A stretch of DNA of 64,000 bases from Solea solea (Eukaryota; Chordata; Actinopteri; Pleuronectiformes; Soleidae), in NCBI RefSeq assembly GCF_958295425.1, contig NC_081139.1, positions 20,092,388-20,156,387 on the forward strand. The letters are read 5' to 3'. The notes under the pieces are model-generated. The model was not told the DNA's origin. It made no database searches and saw nothing but the letters and a program-made list of their open reading frames with translations. The position numbers were made by a program, and so were the translations under genes. Of this stretch, positions 33,440 to 44,782 are shown piece by piece; position 1 is the stretch's first letter, and each line of letters begins with the position of its first letter.

Positions 33440-34167
33440 GATATAAAGGGTTTTTGGATTATATCAGATTTCACATTTTTGTCTCTCCAATATCTGATCC
33501 AGTGGTCCATTTGGTGCTTTTCCACTACACAGTCCCCGCTCGACTCAGCACAGTTTTGCTTTTTCATTAGCGATGGTACTTGTTTTTTTTAGTACCTGCT
33601 CTGGCGAGATTCCAAGTGAGCTGTGCTGATACTAAATGTGACGTTGACAGACTGCTGGCCACTGATTGGTCAGAGAGTGTCGTAACTGGAAGAGTCATGA
33701 GCACGACATCTGACACAAGGATCAAAGCGAACAATGCCGAACTCTAGATCAAACTTAAAAACCCTGGAGTCTGGTGTATTTAGTGACTGCACTGCTGAGA
33801 GCGGCGATTGTGAGCCGCATCACAACCCGTTCAGTCGTATTTTAGTTCAGTGACTGTCAGACAGAGTCTGTGCTCTGGTCATGCAGGAAGTACTCAATGG
33901 TTCTGTGAACAATGAACAGATTCTAATGATTCAGTTACACCGAAAACAACTGCATTACAAGTCACGAGTATGTTTGTGTCACATTTTAATGCGAAGTCAC
34001 AGGAGTTTCATGCAGCCATGCAGTGATGACTCCACCCACGATGAGGAGGTACTATAGCAATGGAAAACCATACCAAACGGTGTAGAGTCAAGCCGTGCCA
34101 TGTAGTGGAAAAGTGTCATTTGACCAGTATCAGACCAATATTGAGAATCGTATTGGCTCATTCCTAA
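33440..34167. mobile_element. ATATCAG/CTCATTCCTA MITE split by another element
   Basis: The left fragment (TATATCAGATTTCAC, CCAATATCTGATCCAGTGG) and the right fragment (GACCAGTATCAGACCAATAT, GTATTGGCTCATTCCTA) are the two halves of a 20885-type MITE. Confidence 0.6.
33514..34116. mobile_element. 603-bp element with GTGCTTTTCCACTACA ends, nested
   Basis: GTGCTTTTCCACTACACAGT and CCATGTAGTGGAAAAGT are inverted repeats; CATTTG flanks both sides (33508-33513 and 34117-34122). A second copy starts at about 58695. Confidence 0.8.
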
Positions 34168-36824
34168 TAAAAATAAAATGCATAATAATGAAAGAAAAGG
34201 AAAACACACCATCAGGAGGACGATATGAACCAATGCAGGAGAGAAAAATTTGGGTTGCTAGGAGGATTAAGCCAAAAAGAATTGTTTTAAGAAAGAAATC
34301 TACGAAGGGGGTTTGCAAATTTTGCTTGGCTAGAAAGACAACACAGGTCTTAAATTCGAAACCAAAATTTATATTCTTAATGCTTTCCAAAAAATGTTCT
34401 TGTTTTAAATAAGAACATCTTGCTCCTCAGTTGCAGTTTCAGCTTCTTACTGGTCATTGAAACTTAATGTTAGCTGTCATATGATTTTTCTTTTCGGGCA
34501 AAAATTAGAACAACTTCCCCCAAACAAGGCTGATGTTTTACTGTGATGAAAATTAATGTTTTGCAGTAATTTCAGGGACAATGGATGAAATAGGACATTG
34601 GGCACAATATATAGAGAGGACATGTTGGGTCACTGGGTAAATTAACAGAAAATAAAATGACAAATGTCTGTAAACTAGTTTCATTCATTGGTTTAGTATT
34701 TTCAATCATTGTTTCTCCGTCATCACCACTGGTGTCAGTCTTTCTGACGCCACACAGAAATACTTGATTTTCTGTTCATGTTCTTTTAATCATTTTCAGT
34801 CTCGTTTGTAAACTAAATGTTAAAAATTACCCTCTTCTTCCCACTTTGGCTCCGGAGCCGTTTATTCAAACCCTTTTATTCAGATTTACCACTAAACAGT
34901 AGCTTTAATGGATATAATGGACGAATATAACAAAACCAGACTGTGGATAAACAACCAGAACATTTGTGATTTATTCAAATCTTCACCTCCAGTTCTTAAA
35001 CACACTTTTTAAAGCCTCTTTTTGTAAATTATTGACTTTCACAGCAAATGAGTGTGCACAATGTATTTTCAATACATTACTGTACAAAATATACTATACT
35101 TTCGACAGGTTAGTGTGTTTTGTGTTTCAAATATGAATACTATAACTTTACAGTCATGCCACCTTAATTTCCATCCATTCATATAGATATGTAAATACTG
35201 TATTTAAATGAAGCTGTTAACTCTATTTAACACTTACAACTACAAATTAATAGACACATTTATAGTGAATTCACAATAAATGCAATTATTACGGTTAAAG
35301 TTAAAAATTCCTGTGCGGTATTTTGTCTTTCAAAATGTTTTTCTCAAGGATTAATTTGTGTTTTGTTTTTTGTTTTTCAAATGGTTTCGGGCTTCATATA
35401 AAAGTGAGGATTGTTTGAAGGTGAAAGTTTGATTAATGAGCTGCAAATGAAATATGCTCAAACATGCCGAGTGACTCATATCACTAAAAAATATTGATTG
35501 CAAAACACCTTTTTATTCCAACCACCAATAAAATAAAAGCCAGCCACACCACTCAGCTTTGCCCCACAAATACAATAAAGACATTTTATATTATAAAGTT
35601 AAAGTTCGCAGGATGAATCCAGTATTGATCTTGGCTTTACATATTCATACAATAGTGTTAATTATTACTAGAAACAAACGTTATCTCCGTCATTACCCTA
35701 CATACCTCCATGCATCTTTTGCATTGGTATGCACATTTACACAATATCTCCTCTAGAGGGCAGTGCTGAGTACCAAGTTGCAGGCATCAACAAACATAGT
35801 GACCACTGAAGAGGTTATTTTATTGTGCTTGATCCAAAATAGACTGAAACGCAAGTGGACTTTGCCCCGGGGGAATGCAAGACCACCAAATTTAAGCCAT
35901 AATATTATGGGTAATGTTATTCGTTGGTGTTGCTGATGAGGGAGATCAATGACGAGCTGCATTTTCAATATTCCTTATGTCTGCCACGGCTTTTTGACAA
36001 CTTACTTCTCTGGATAGCCCCTCCAATCAAACAAGCCTATAACGTATAGAAGGATGTAATTCCGAACCATCATACAGAAACATTCAGCCATTTTTAAAAG
36101 CCTGTATATAGACTCTACTTCCTGACTATTGTCTCTATACTGCCCCCGTGATTTCCAGTGGTATTGAGCCATTTCATCCGTGATTAGAAGCTGTGATGGA
36201 AAGTACGGACGAAAGGCTCCGTCCATATAAATGTATAAACGGTCTTTTACACTTCACAGAACATGAGGACTGGTAGATAATAGTGCAGTGATTAACGTTT
36301 CCTAAAGAAGGTTTAGACCTTTCCTGGATGAAAATGGATTCTCCAGTTTCTTTATTGTAGGTTATTATTATTTCATGGCTCTGTTGTCTGTGTGTCTGTC
36401 AGTGCTGCTACTACTGACCATTATCTTGGATGCCTCCTGTCTCTCAGTCAGTGTATGCTGGGAGTCCGGGACAGGCTCCAGCAGCCTTGGTTAAATCAGT
36501 CATGGTTTTTAAGCGATAAATTACGGTGTGGTTTTCAAGGATGTTGATCATTTTGAAGAAATCCTTTCGGGCAACTTCCACATACAAATTGGATTAATGT
36601 GTGATGGTTGGTGTTAGAGGCAGCTATCAGAGGTTAGTAGAGCCTGTGTCTGTCATGGCTGATGACATAGCAAGAGTCGCTAATGTTGCTAAATTGATGT
36701 TTATCTGATGTCCAATGTGTTTAGTATTGTTGGGAGCACTTTGTCCAATTAAAAACATCAGCAGCTCAGAGAAGAACCTCGTTCAAGAGCTCAGTTCAGG
36801 CTGTGAAGTGCTTGAGCTGCACGT

Positions 36825-37221
36825 GTGATGCTGGGATCAGACGACGCAATGTTTTTGTCTTTCACGATTCACCATGTCAGATTATCAATCACAATGCCAC
36901 GGATTCTTGTCATGTCAAGTATGACACCGACCAATCATTACTCACTGGGATGCTGAATTGCTTCCACTATTTCTCGCCAACGTTTTTTTTTTGTAACTTT
37001 GTCATGACAGCATCTTGAGGAGACGTCAGTGAGGCAGAGGTACTGTTGCCGAAGATCAACGAAACGTTCTTCGGTGTCACTATTTCACCTGCAGCAACAG
37101 CAGCATTCCTCTTCCTCCTCACCATGTTTATGTCTAAATATGTTACATTACATGTTGGTCAGTCACGACCAAATCGCTTCAAAAGCAGCCTGAATTTGTG
37201 TAGTCTGATTCCGGCATAAGC
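36825..37221. mobile_element. MITE with ATGCTGGGATCAGAC ends
   Basis: GTGATGCTGGGATCAGACGA and the right end TAGTCTGATTCCGGCATAAG are inverted with few mismatches; about 400 bp, non-coding. Confidence 0.65.
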
Positions 37222-38604
37222 TAGCTTGTGTTTTGGAACATTTGCATTAATTGTTTTGACTGTTGGACACACGCGCTCCCACATGGAAATTTAAACATTT
37301 TCCTAACTTCTGATGCCCTTTAGCGCAATTTCAGTGTCAGTTGTCACCTTTACCGCATACGTGTGAGCCAACCATTAAACTGCACCTCAAAATCCTTTGC
37401 ATGCAGTGCATTAAATTATCCATTAAATATCACTTTCAAATCCCATTACATATATATATTAAATTAATCACCATTAAAGGATTAATTAATGCAAAACTAT
37501 AGTTAAAAAACAAGGAATTTGGGTGATGTTCACTCTCAAAATAGCCAGGCTAGACTTAAAAACGCAGATGTCAGTTAGCGAGTGAGTGAGACTTTTGCCT
37601 TTGGCCATTTTTCTTTCAAAATGATTTGGCATAAAGAGTCACTGCACATCATCAGGGAGAGGAAATTGTTTCTGTTGGCCGGCTGCTCCATTGCTCTCAG
37701 CTCAGGTGTCAGGCGTTTGCCAAAATCTGCCTGCCTGTTCAGAACTGTGTGCCCATAGCGGAAATTCACACAGCTCATGTGGAAACTACTGGTTTTATGC
37801 CTCCATATGAGCCGGGGGGGTTGCTCTTGCGTACAGTGAAGGCAAAGCAGTAGCTTGCTTGGGGTCCTACGCTGAGAAGGGGCTCAGTGAGGCCCTTATT
37901 ATGTAAGTGCACAGCAACAGCAATGTTGTGAGAATCCCCTTAATTCACATGATATGGCTTTGTATCCAAACCCACTATGTGGGCTTCATACTTACCACTT
38001 GCTTCTGAAATGCTTCTCATTCACTTTGAATGGAGCAGCATTAAGCTTAGCCAAACTGCATTGTGGGTCTGTTGCTTCACTTTGCCCACATCGCGTGCAT
38101 CTGGAGTTCAGAGATATTCAACTTCCCCAGTGGCAGCACGACCTTCAGCAAATCAAAACATGTTATGGAAACACATCAACAGGTGCTCGACAATTACATC
38201 AGCTCGAACACTACACAGCCCAAATTAAGCTCTCGGGCAAAATTGTTTTTGCCGTTGCAGATGTTTTTTTGTCAAACAAAGTACAACCAACAGTTGCTGA
38301 CATCACATCACCATCACTTAAGCAACTGAAGCAGCTCTTGCTCTGCAGTCAGCCATGACAGACACTGCTCTGCTAAGCTCAGATACACAGTAGCTGCTTT
38401 TATCACCAAGTGTCAGGCCCGCCCTCTGTTGAGCATAAGACAAGCTTGACATCTTGTTTAGACCATTGTTGTGTCACGTTCAATGTTGTTGTCGCACTGG
38501 TATGACATCACGCTACGCGGCCATCGGGCACAGCCCACACCTCACCTACCAAGTAAAGGTACTGTTCTCAGTTGAAACGCAAACCTGACCCAGGGCTTTA
38601 CCAT

Positions 38605-38800
38605 TCCAAACCACACTGTAAGGTCACCGGTTCGAATCCCAGTTTGACTGATGCCCTTCCTGTGTGGAGTAAGGCTAATTTGATACTAAATTGACCGTAG
38701 GTGTGAAAGTGAATGGTTGGTCGTCTCTGTGAGTTGACACTGTGATGGACCGGTGACCTGTCCAGCATGTACCTCATAGAAAATGAGTGAGTATATAAGG
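38605..38800 (+). mobile_element. SINE fragment, diverged
   Basis: B-box-like GGTTCGAATCCCAG, then AAATTGACCGTAGGTGTGAA, GATGGACCGGTGACCTGTCC and an ATGAGTGAGT tail, in the order of the 19248 SINE but with deletions. Confidence 0.7.
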
Positions 38801-39329
38801 TTTATGTTTGGTGATGGCTTCAGCCCCACTCCTCCAAAATCTCCTCATTCAGTTATGGTTCACCTAATGCTAATTCAGCTCCTCATCGCAATCTGTCAAT
38901 CTACTCACATCTGTACTGTGTTTGTTAAAAAATAGTAGCATCTGTTTTAAGTTTAATCATATAACTGGTTGGTTTACAAGACACTGCGAATGCAACTGCA
39001 ATTAGATTTTTCTCTCTTCAAACTATGCAAAAGCTTCAAATACTGCCCAGACTGAAGCAGAAAAAGCCACAACTCCCGAACAATCTCTATAATGATGTAA
39101 ACATCCATGGGTGGAAAATGTGGCACCATAAAACATTCAACCATTAGATTGAAAAACGACTTGGTAGCACTAACAACAAACACATAAAGTTTTGAAACAC
39201 ATCCTGCTCGTCTTGTCAGAAACCCAGAGGGAAAAAAAGACTAAGCTTACTCTTTTCCCACTGGTGAAAAATAATGATAATAATGCTAACATTTTTTGCC
39301 CAAAGAGACTTTCTAGCATTTAATAGTTG

Positions 39330-39425
39330 CTGCAAAATTCAAGCACTTTCAATGACCCATTTATATTAAGAGCAATTTTCAAAAACTTTTCAAGGGCCTT
39401 GAGAAAAAGATTTCAAATTAATAAA
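39330..39425. repeat. Fragment of the GGGTTCCCA element
   Basis: AAAATTCAAGCACTTTCAAT, GACCCATTTATATTAAGAGC and AACTTTTCAAGGGCCTTG match the inside of 31379-31972 and 50431-50665. Confidence 0.65.
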
Positions 39426-40499
39426 ATAACCCCTGACATTCCCACAAAAAACTGTTTAAACCTGGGAAACAACAGGTTTCTAAAAATGAAAATGGGGTAT
39501 AACATAAGAAAAACCTAACATGCAAACCCTTATTCTCAAGTGTGATCTTTTGTACAAGCCATGTCTGGACCAAGGAATTTAATCTGGTGTTGTGGTCATT
39601 AGTGCAGCCTTAAAATAAAACGCTGATCTCACTCTGGTAAACCTGCCAAGATGCTGCGTTCGACGCTCTGTGCTCTTAAAGTTAAGCTTACAATGCGGGG
39701 GTGGGTTTAAAAGCATGGTACTGTGACTCTTTTTTCTTTTTTTTTCCCCAAGAGAAGTCTCTGAGGGCAAACACACACATCAGTCTTTCTTATTGAAACA
39801 GACGTGGACAGGCAAGACAAATGAAAAATTACCTCCTCGCCAGAACAGGCTACAGCTGGTCAAGTGTAACGACACAATGAGGAAACGTTTCCACTCAAAA
39901 GCGAGGCCATGTTCACAGAGCTGCTGGGAAATGCTCACTTTGTAAAGAAGTGAATGCAAAATGAATGAGAAAAAGGTATTTCTGACATAATATCAACATT
40001 TGTTATTCTACACACGTATCATACATATGTCTACATATGTCTATAGTCTTTCCTTACTCTCTGGGGTGGGAGTGGGTTCACTGCTTTGGACCAGACCAAA
40101 ATCTCAGCAGGTTTTTGATGGATTACCTTTTAAATTCCTAAAGCCCAAAGAACGAATCCTACAGACTCTGGAGGATCTCTTCACTCTTCCTGTAGAACCA
40201 CAGTATGGTTGACGTTTGTTTTCCTGTGAAATACCTTGACAGTATACGGCACGTGTATGTCAAACTCAAGGCCCGAGGGCCGCATTCGGCCCGCCAAACA
40301 TTTGTGTTGGGCTCACGAGATGATATATTATGCCTTTCCTGCTCCTACATTGACGCACTTATTAGTACCACACTGGCCTGTAAAATGAAATAAACAAATT
40401 AAATGTGGACTCTGAAAACACAGAGCTGGAACCAGGATCTTTTGTGAGTACAACTGGTCTGTATATAACTTTAAAAATATGACTGAAAACACAAAAAGT

Positions 40500-40778
40500 G
40501 CCCAAAAAAGTTCTAAAAGTGAACTCTGCTGCTCAAAATACCCACTCATTCAGCAGGCTGACAGGATAAACTTAACCCCGCCCGCCCCTGCTCTGCTGCT
40601 GTATATACACAAACAATCCCTCAATCAGGTCTGACTGTGTTGCTTGATAGAGTCCATTTACAGATGAAGAACGCAGCAAACAACTAATGTTACATCATTT
40701 CTGTTCATACAGACCAAACAGAGGCAGAATAATAACATCAACAACAAAAATCACCAAAAGTCACGCACTGCAGCTTTA
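40500..40778. mobile_element. 3' part of a GCAGTGTGTAAC-family MITE
   Basis: CCCGCCCCTGCTCTGCTGCT, ATCAGGTCTGACTGTGTTGC, ACCAAACAGAGGC and the right end GTCACGCACTGCAGCTTTA. Confidence 0.7.
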
Positions 40779-42034
40779 CATGAAAACATATTCTTATTAA
40801 TATTGTTTCTCCTTTACATCCACCTAAGGCCTACACACTTGACTTTGAAAAGAAAAACACTAATCCTCCAAGTACCCAAGTAATTACTCATCAAGGGTGA
40901 AGCCAAAGGTGGCAGGTTAGAAACTTCTTTGATGGATTTCTTGGATGAAAAACAGAGTAAAGCAGAGTGAAGAGAGATGAACAGATAGGAGAACCAAAAA
41001 AGGGAAAAAAAAACATGTTTCACTGTAGGCTGATTACTAAATCAGAGGTTCTGGGATCATTAATGATTAGATTAGAACCAGCAGCCAAAATAGAAGAAGA
41101 AAAAACAGCATTTGTAAACAGAAAACATGATGACAAAGTAAATAAACCATGTCCACATTCAGCCACGTTCCTTTTGGAAAAGACCACCTCAGTGCAGCCT
41201 TATGGACTGACATCTGTTTTGCAGCTTGACTGTGCACAGTGGTTTATGTTGAGAAAGCAGTGTGTGTATATCATCTTTGGCCTCGGTCCATGGGATCTTG
41301 ACAGTTGGCTGCAGGCGAGGTTGTAAAGGTTGCAAAGGTTTTCATCGGGCGGAGAAATGAGGAGACGATAAAGCGGCGAGGACTCTGTGACACTGAGAGG
41401 TCAGACGATGGCAAAAACAAAAGTGTCACATTCTGCTTCACCCTCGTAGAAAAACGAGAGTTCCCTTAACATGTAACATGTTTAAAATGTGTCAATTATT
41501 ATGTTTCTCTGCTCTCTCTGACATGCAAACCCTGCCCCTCACTCCCATGGTTTTATGCGGCAGCACCATATGGAAGACATTTTGGTTCGGCTCTCCTGGA
41601 AATTGCGTTGAAAATTTTGTCTGCCAAGACGATTCCACATCTGAAACGTTCTTGTGTTGCACCAGACGTAAACTGAACAAGAGCTTGACAGGAGGAGGAG
41701 GTCAAAACAGGACCATTTTTATTTTCAGGGATTCATTCTGTTTTTGAATTTACGCTGTTTTTTATTGGAAACCTTTGATTTATTGGTGATAAATCACACT
41801 AAAGATATCGTGTGTGCCCCTACGCTTTTATTATTTCTGTCTCTATTGCATGGAGAGCGGGAAACATTGTGATTGAGATATGAAACTTTTACTTGAATCC
41901 ATCATCCCTCAACATTGCAACTTTTGGTTATTGCTTTCCTCTCTTTGGCTGCACACAATCATCTATATATATATATGCTGCAGAAGAAATAATTTATAAG
42001 GAATACACAGTTAAAGAACCTGAAGATCTTCTTA

Positions 42035-42473
42035 TACTGCGTTCACACAAAAGCATATTTTCATGTATTTCCATCGTTCGTGCATCAACTGCTGGTGGCA
42101 TCGGCCAGCCGGGCTGAGCCCGAGCCACTAGTATCATTGACTTCTTCAATGACCATTTACTGAGCTCTCTCCTTTTTGATTTTTTTTTGTGTTTGTGTCA
42201 TAAAGCTCCAGGTTTCCACACACAGAAATCATATAACTTTCTCCTCCATGTCTGGGCACCGGCAATTATGTGACATCATCCGGAGAATCTCAACGCTGAT
42301 TGGTCATCGCGACAACGCAAATTCTTCACCCGAAGTTGAACATTTTCAAGATGAGCGTTGGAGTGATGGTCGTGTTGTGCTGTTCACCCAATTTACCTGT
42401 GTGGCCCAGCCTATGTGAAATTCAATTCTGCACTGATTATGTAAAATTCGGGTCCGGTGTGAACGCAGCATTA
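42035..42473. mobile_element. MITE with ATRCTGCGTTCACAC ends
   Basis: TATACTGCGTTCACACAAAA and GTCCGGTGTGAACGCAGCAT are inverted. A related right end is at 53715-53740 (CGATGTGAACGCGGCATTAG). Confidence 0.75.
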
Positions 42474-42716
42474 GAGGTCCATTGTAAAACATTTAGGAGG
42501 GTTTCTTTGTCCAAGTGTATAATCACTTTAGGATTAAAATCTGATTGATTTTATAACTTTGTATGTACAAGGGACTACAGTACATAAAATTTTGCACTAC
42601 CATATTTCTACAGCGGCCCAAACAAATAAACCAGTTCTCACCTTGTTACAGTCTGCAATCTCGCCATTAGATGTCACTAATTCTTACACACTGTATCTTT
42701 AATGCACATTAAAAAC
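42474..42716. mobile_element. Inverted short copy of the 23014 hAT-like element
   Basis: AGGTCCATTGTAAAACATTT to TTACACACTGTATCTTTAA. The reverse complement matches both ends of 23014-23759 (TTAGTGACATCTAATGG; CCTCCTAAATATTACACACT). It abuts the 42035 MITE. Confidence 0.7.
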
Positions 42717-42760
42717 TCTATTACTTTTTTTCTCTTTTTTTTTTTTACAAATATTACATG

Positions 42761-42982
42761 TAGGGCTGCAACTTTATTATTTTCATAATCAATCTGTTGA
42801 CTATTTTTTCGATTAATCAATTAGGTGTCTGGTCTGGTTTGGTTGTTTTCTAAACCTGAAAATGATGATGTTTCTCAAATGTCTTGTCTATGAACCACAA
42901 TGATTCAGGTTTATATCTTTTAACCGATTAATAACCAAAATATTTGACAGTTAATTTAGTAATCAATTAATAATCAGCCCTT
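42761..42982. mobile_element. TAGGGCTGCA-family MITE, short copy
   Basis: TAGGGCTGCAACTTTATTAT at one end and AATTAATAATCAGCCCTTA at the other. Confidence 0.75.
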
Positions 42983-43050
42983 ATCACATGCATCCCACCT
43001 GGGTGTTACCATCCAATAAATATCCAAATAGAACGTTTTCTAAAATATCA

Positions 43051-44488
43051 TTTATTAATATATACAGAATGTAAAAACAAAAACAAAAACAAAAACTTCC
43101 ATAACTGTTACACAAATGATTATGCTGCTGGCAAAGCAAACCAGATGTTTATAGTTAAGAGAAAGCAAAAATAACGAATAAAAAAACAAGCAAATGCAGA
43201 AAGTCTTCAAGAGGCAAACTCTTATTTCTGACACCGAAAGAAAGAAAGAAAAAACCAGCCTGGTACCACGCCAGGCTGACTGACTGGGTTCAGTAGGTGC
43301 TCAGCACCATGTTTTCAAGCACAAAAATGACATTGTCCTTCAGTACAACTTAGTATATGAATGGACACGGATGTTGCAGAAGTTGAAAAAAAACGCTCTG
43401 GAAACAAAAAAAACGTATCCTTTGCAAAAGTTTGTCAAGGTATGATTAATTTAAACTAATTAATGAAAACCAGACGAAGGTAGTTACCTCTGTCTAAATA
43501 GTGTTCTGGTCACCATTAAATAAAGCTACCTTTAACCAAGCTGGCTAACTGTACCCTGCTGTTAGTATGAGCTGTTAGCTGCTAACTTTAGCAAGCTGTT
43601 AGCATTAGCTTGATAAATGTAGCCCACTGTGAGAATTAGCCGTACGCTAGCTATTTATAGCCACCTAACAGCCATTTAATTTTCTTTGACAGCAGAGTGG
43701 AGCTAACTGCACTGATTACATTAATGTGTTCATTAATGTGGCCACAGCCCAATATGGTATTTATGTTATTGACACCATCTCCCTCTATCTTCTAATGTGA
43801 TTGTATCCTGCTAAAATAAAGTGGATTCACTGTGGCATGTCTTTGGATCTGCAATGCAAGAAAACATAGTTGTCTCTTACCAAAATATACTACATTAAAG
43901 TGATTTCAGTGTGTTAAAGGACCATTTAAGAAGTTTAGAAATTGTCCGTCGCAATTATTTTTTGCTTAAAATAATCCTGATATGAGAATTTCATATTGTC
44001 CAAGCACACGTACATGGTCCTGTGCTTGTCAAGATTAGAAGATTAGAAAAGAAATTCTCTAAAAAATTATTTGGAGCATTTTATTGAACATATTTCTGAC
44101 AAAAGAAATGGATTTACTATAACATTTAGAGAATGTGTAATGTGTCCAGCACAGAAAAAAAATCACAACTATTGAAAGAAAGAATTACGACTATTCAAAA
44201 CTATCCAGTTGAGCTACTGCATGTGAGAAGATAACAGTTCACTTCAGGAAAAACAAATCATCTTTGTAGCTGATATTTGTAATGGCACCAGTCAGTTTCA
44301 CCAGGAAATGAAGTTAACATATTAAATAGGTTAATGATAAGAATCTAATGTTGGTTTAAACTAATCAGCTACTTGTTGTTGTTATCACCGCCCCCAGTTT
44401 TTTACCCAAATATCTTGTCAGTCTGTTTGTCGCTGATGCCTCATTGGGAGCAAAAAGTGTTTTACATACAATGAAAGAAATTCAATGT
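43051..44488 (-). other. ccdc3: Probable ccdc3 3' untranslated region
   Basis: On the - strand AATAAA occurs at 44080-44085, about 400 bases after the stop and followed by T-rich DNA, and at 43051-43056, 1.4 kb after it. Neither has a clear GT-rich downstream element, so the end is uncertain. No repeat family was recognised between 43060 and 44488. Confidence 0.4.
43076..43100. repeat. (AAAAAC)n microsatellite
   Basis: Four AAAACA-type units next to the distal ccdc3 poly(A) candidate. Confidence 0.85.
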
Positions 44489-44782
44489 CTAATTTTTTAG
44501 TTTCTTGGTGACAACCTTTTTCAGGGACGGGTTCTTCTGGTCCTGGGTGGTGTCCTGATCCGGGTGAGTCTGGGGTGTCTTTGACTCGTAGATTTGTTTA
44601 TGGTTGAGGGTCTGCTGTTCCTTCGTGGTTTCTCTTTGGGCCTGACGCAGCAGACGTTTCATGGTCTTCACCTTTTCCCGCAAGTGGCCGTTGGCTTTCT
44701 CCAAGGTGCGCACCTTCTGTGAGAGAGTCCTCACCATCTCTTCCTCCTCAAACAGAGCCTTCTGCACTGTGGAGCACAGTAA
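44489..44782 (-). CDS. ccdc3: ccdc3 coding exon 3 (coiled coil and stop)
   Basis: Acceptor CTTCTCTTGACAG. Encodes LLCSTVQKALFEEEEMVRTL and onward, residues 181-277, to TAG at 44491-44489. Heptad-like leucines and charged residues at about 187-235 give the coiled coil. The following 40 residues are Gln/Thr/Lys-rich, end KKVVTKKLKN, and have no evident mammalian counterpart. Confidence 0.93.
   Translation of the reverse strand, partial: LLCSTVQKALFEEEEMVRTLSQKVRTLEKANGHLREKVKTMKRLLRQAQRETTKEQQTLNHKQIYESKTPQTHPDQDTTQDQKNPSLKKVVTKKLKN

Larger units (their letters stand above)
24531..43050. other. Intergenic region between camk1 and ccdc3
   Basis: About 18 kb between two convergent genes. Nothing looks like a conserved exon; the open frames are short and overlap one another on both strands. 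Repeats are listed separately. Stretches around 25400-26380, 26470-28800, 29270-31170, 34170-36800, 37230-38600, 38800-39320 and 39430-40490 hold no feature I can name, apart from CGATACC/ATATCG-rich scraps at about 30490-30620 that resemble the 20885 MITE. Confidence 0.6.

Noticed and set aside
37954..38358. 134-codon open frame, with two more in overlapping + frames
   Set aside because: Several frames are open at once over the same bases, no conserved motif is seen, and the sequence (CTTTGAATGGAGCAGCATTA, CTGCATTGTGGGTCTG) looks like a fish MITE.
43498..43830. AATAAA words on the + strand
   Set aside because: No + strand gene ends here; ccdc3 is on the other strand.
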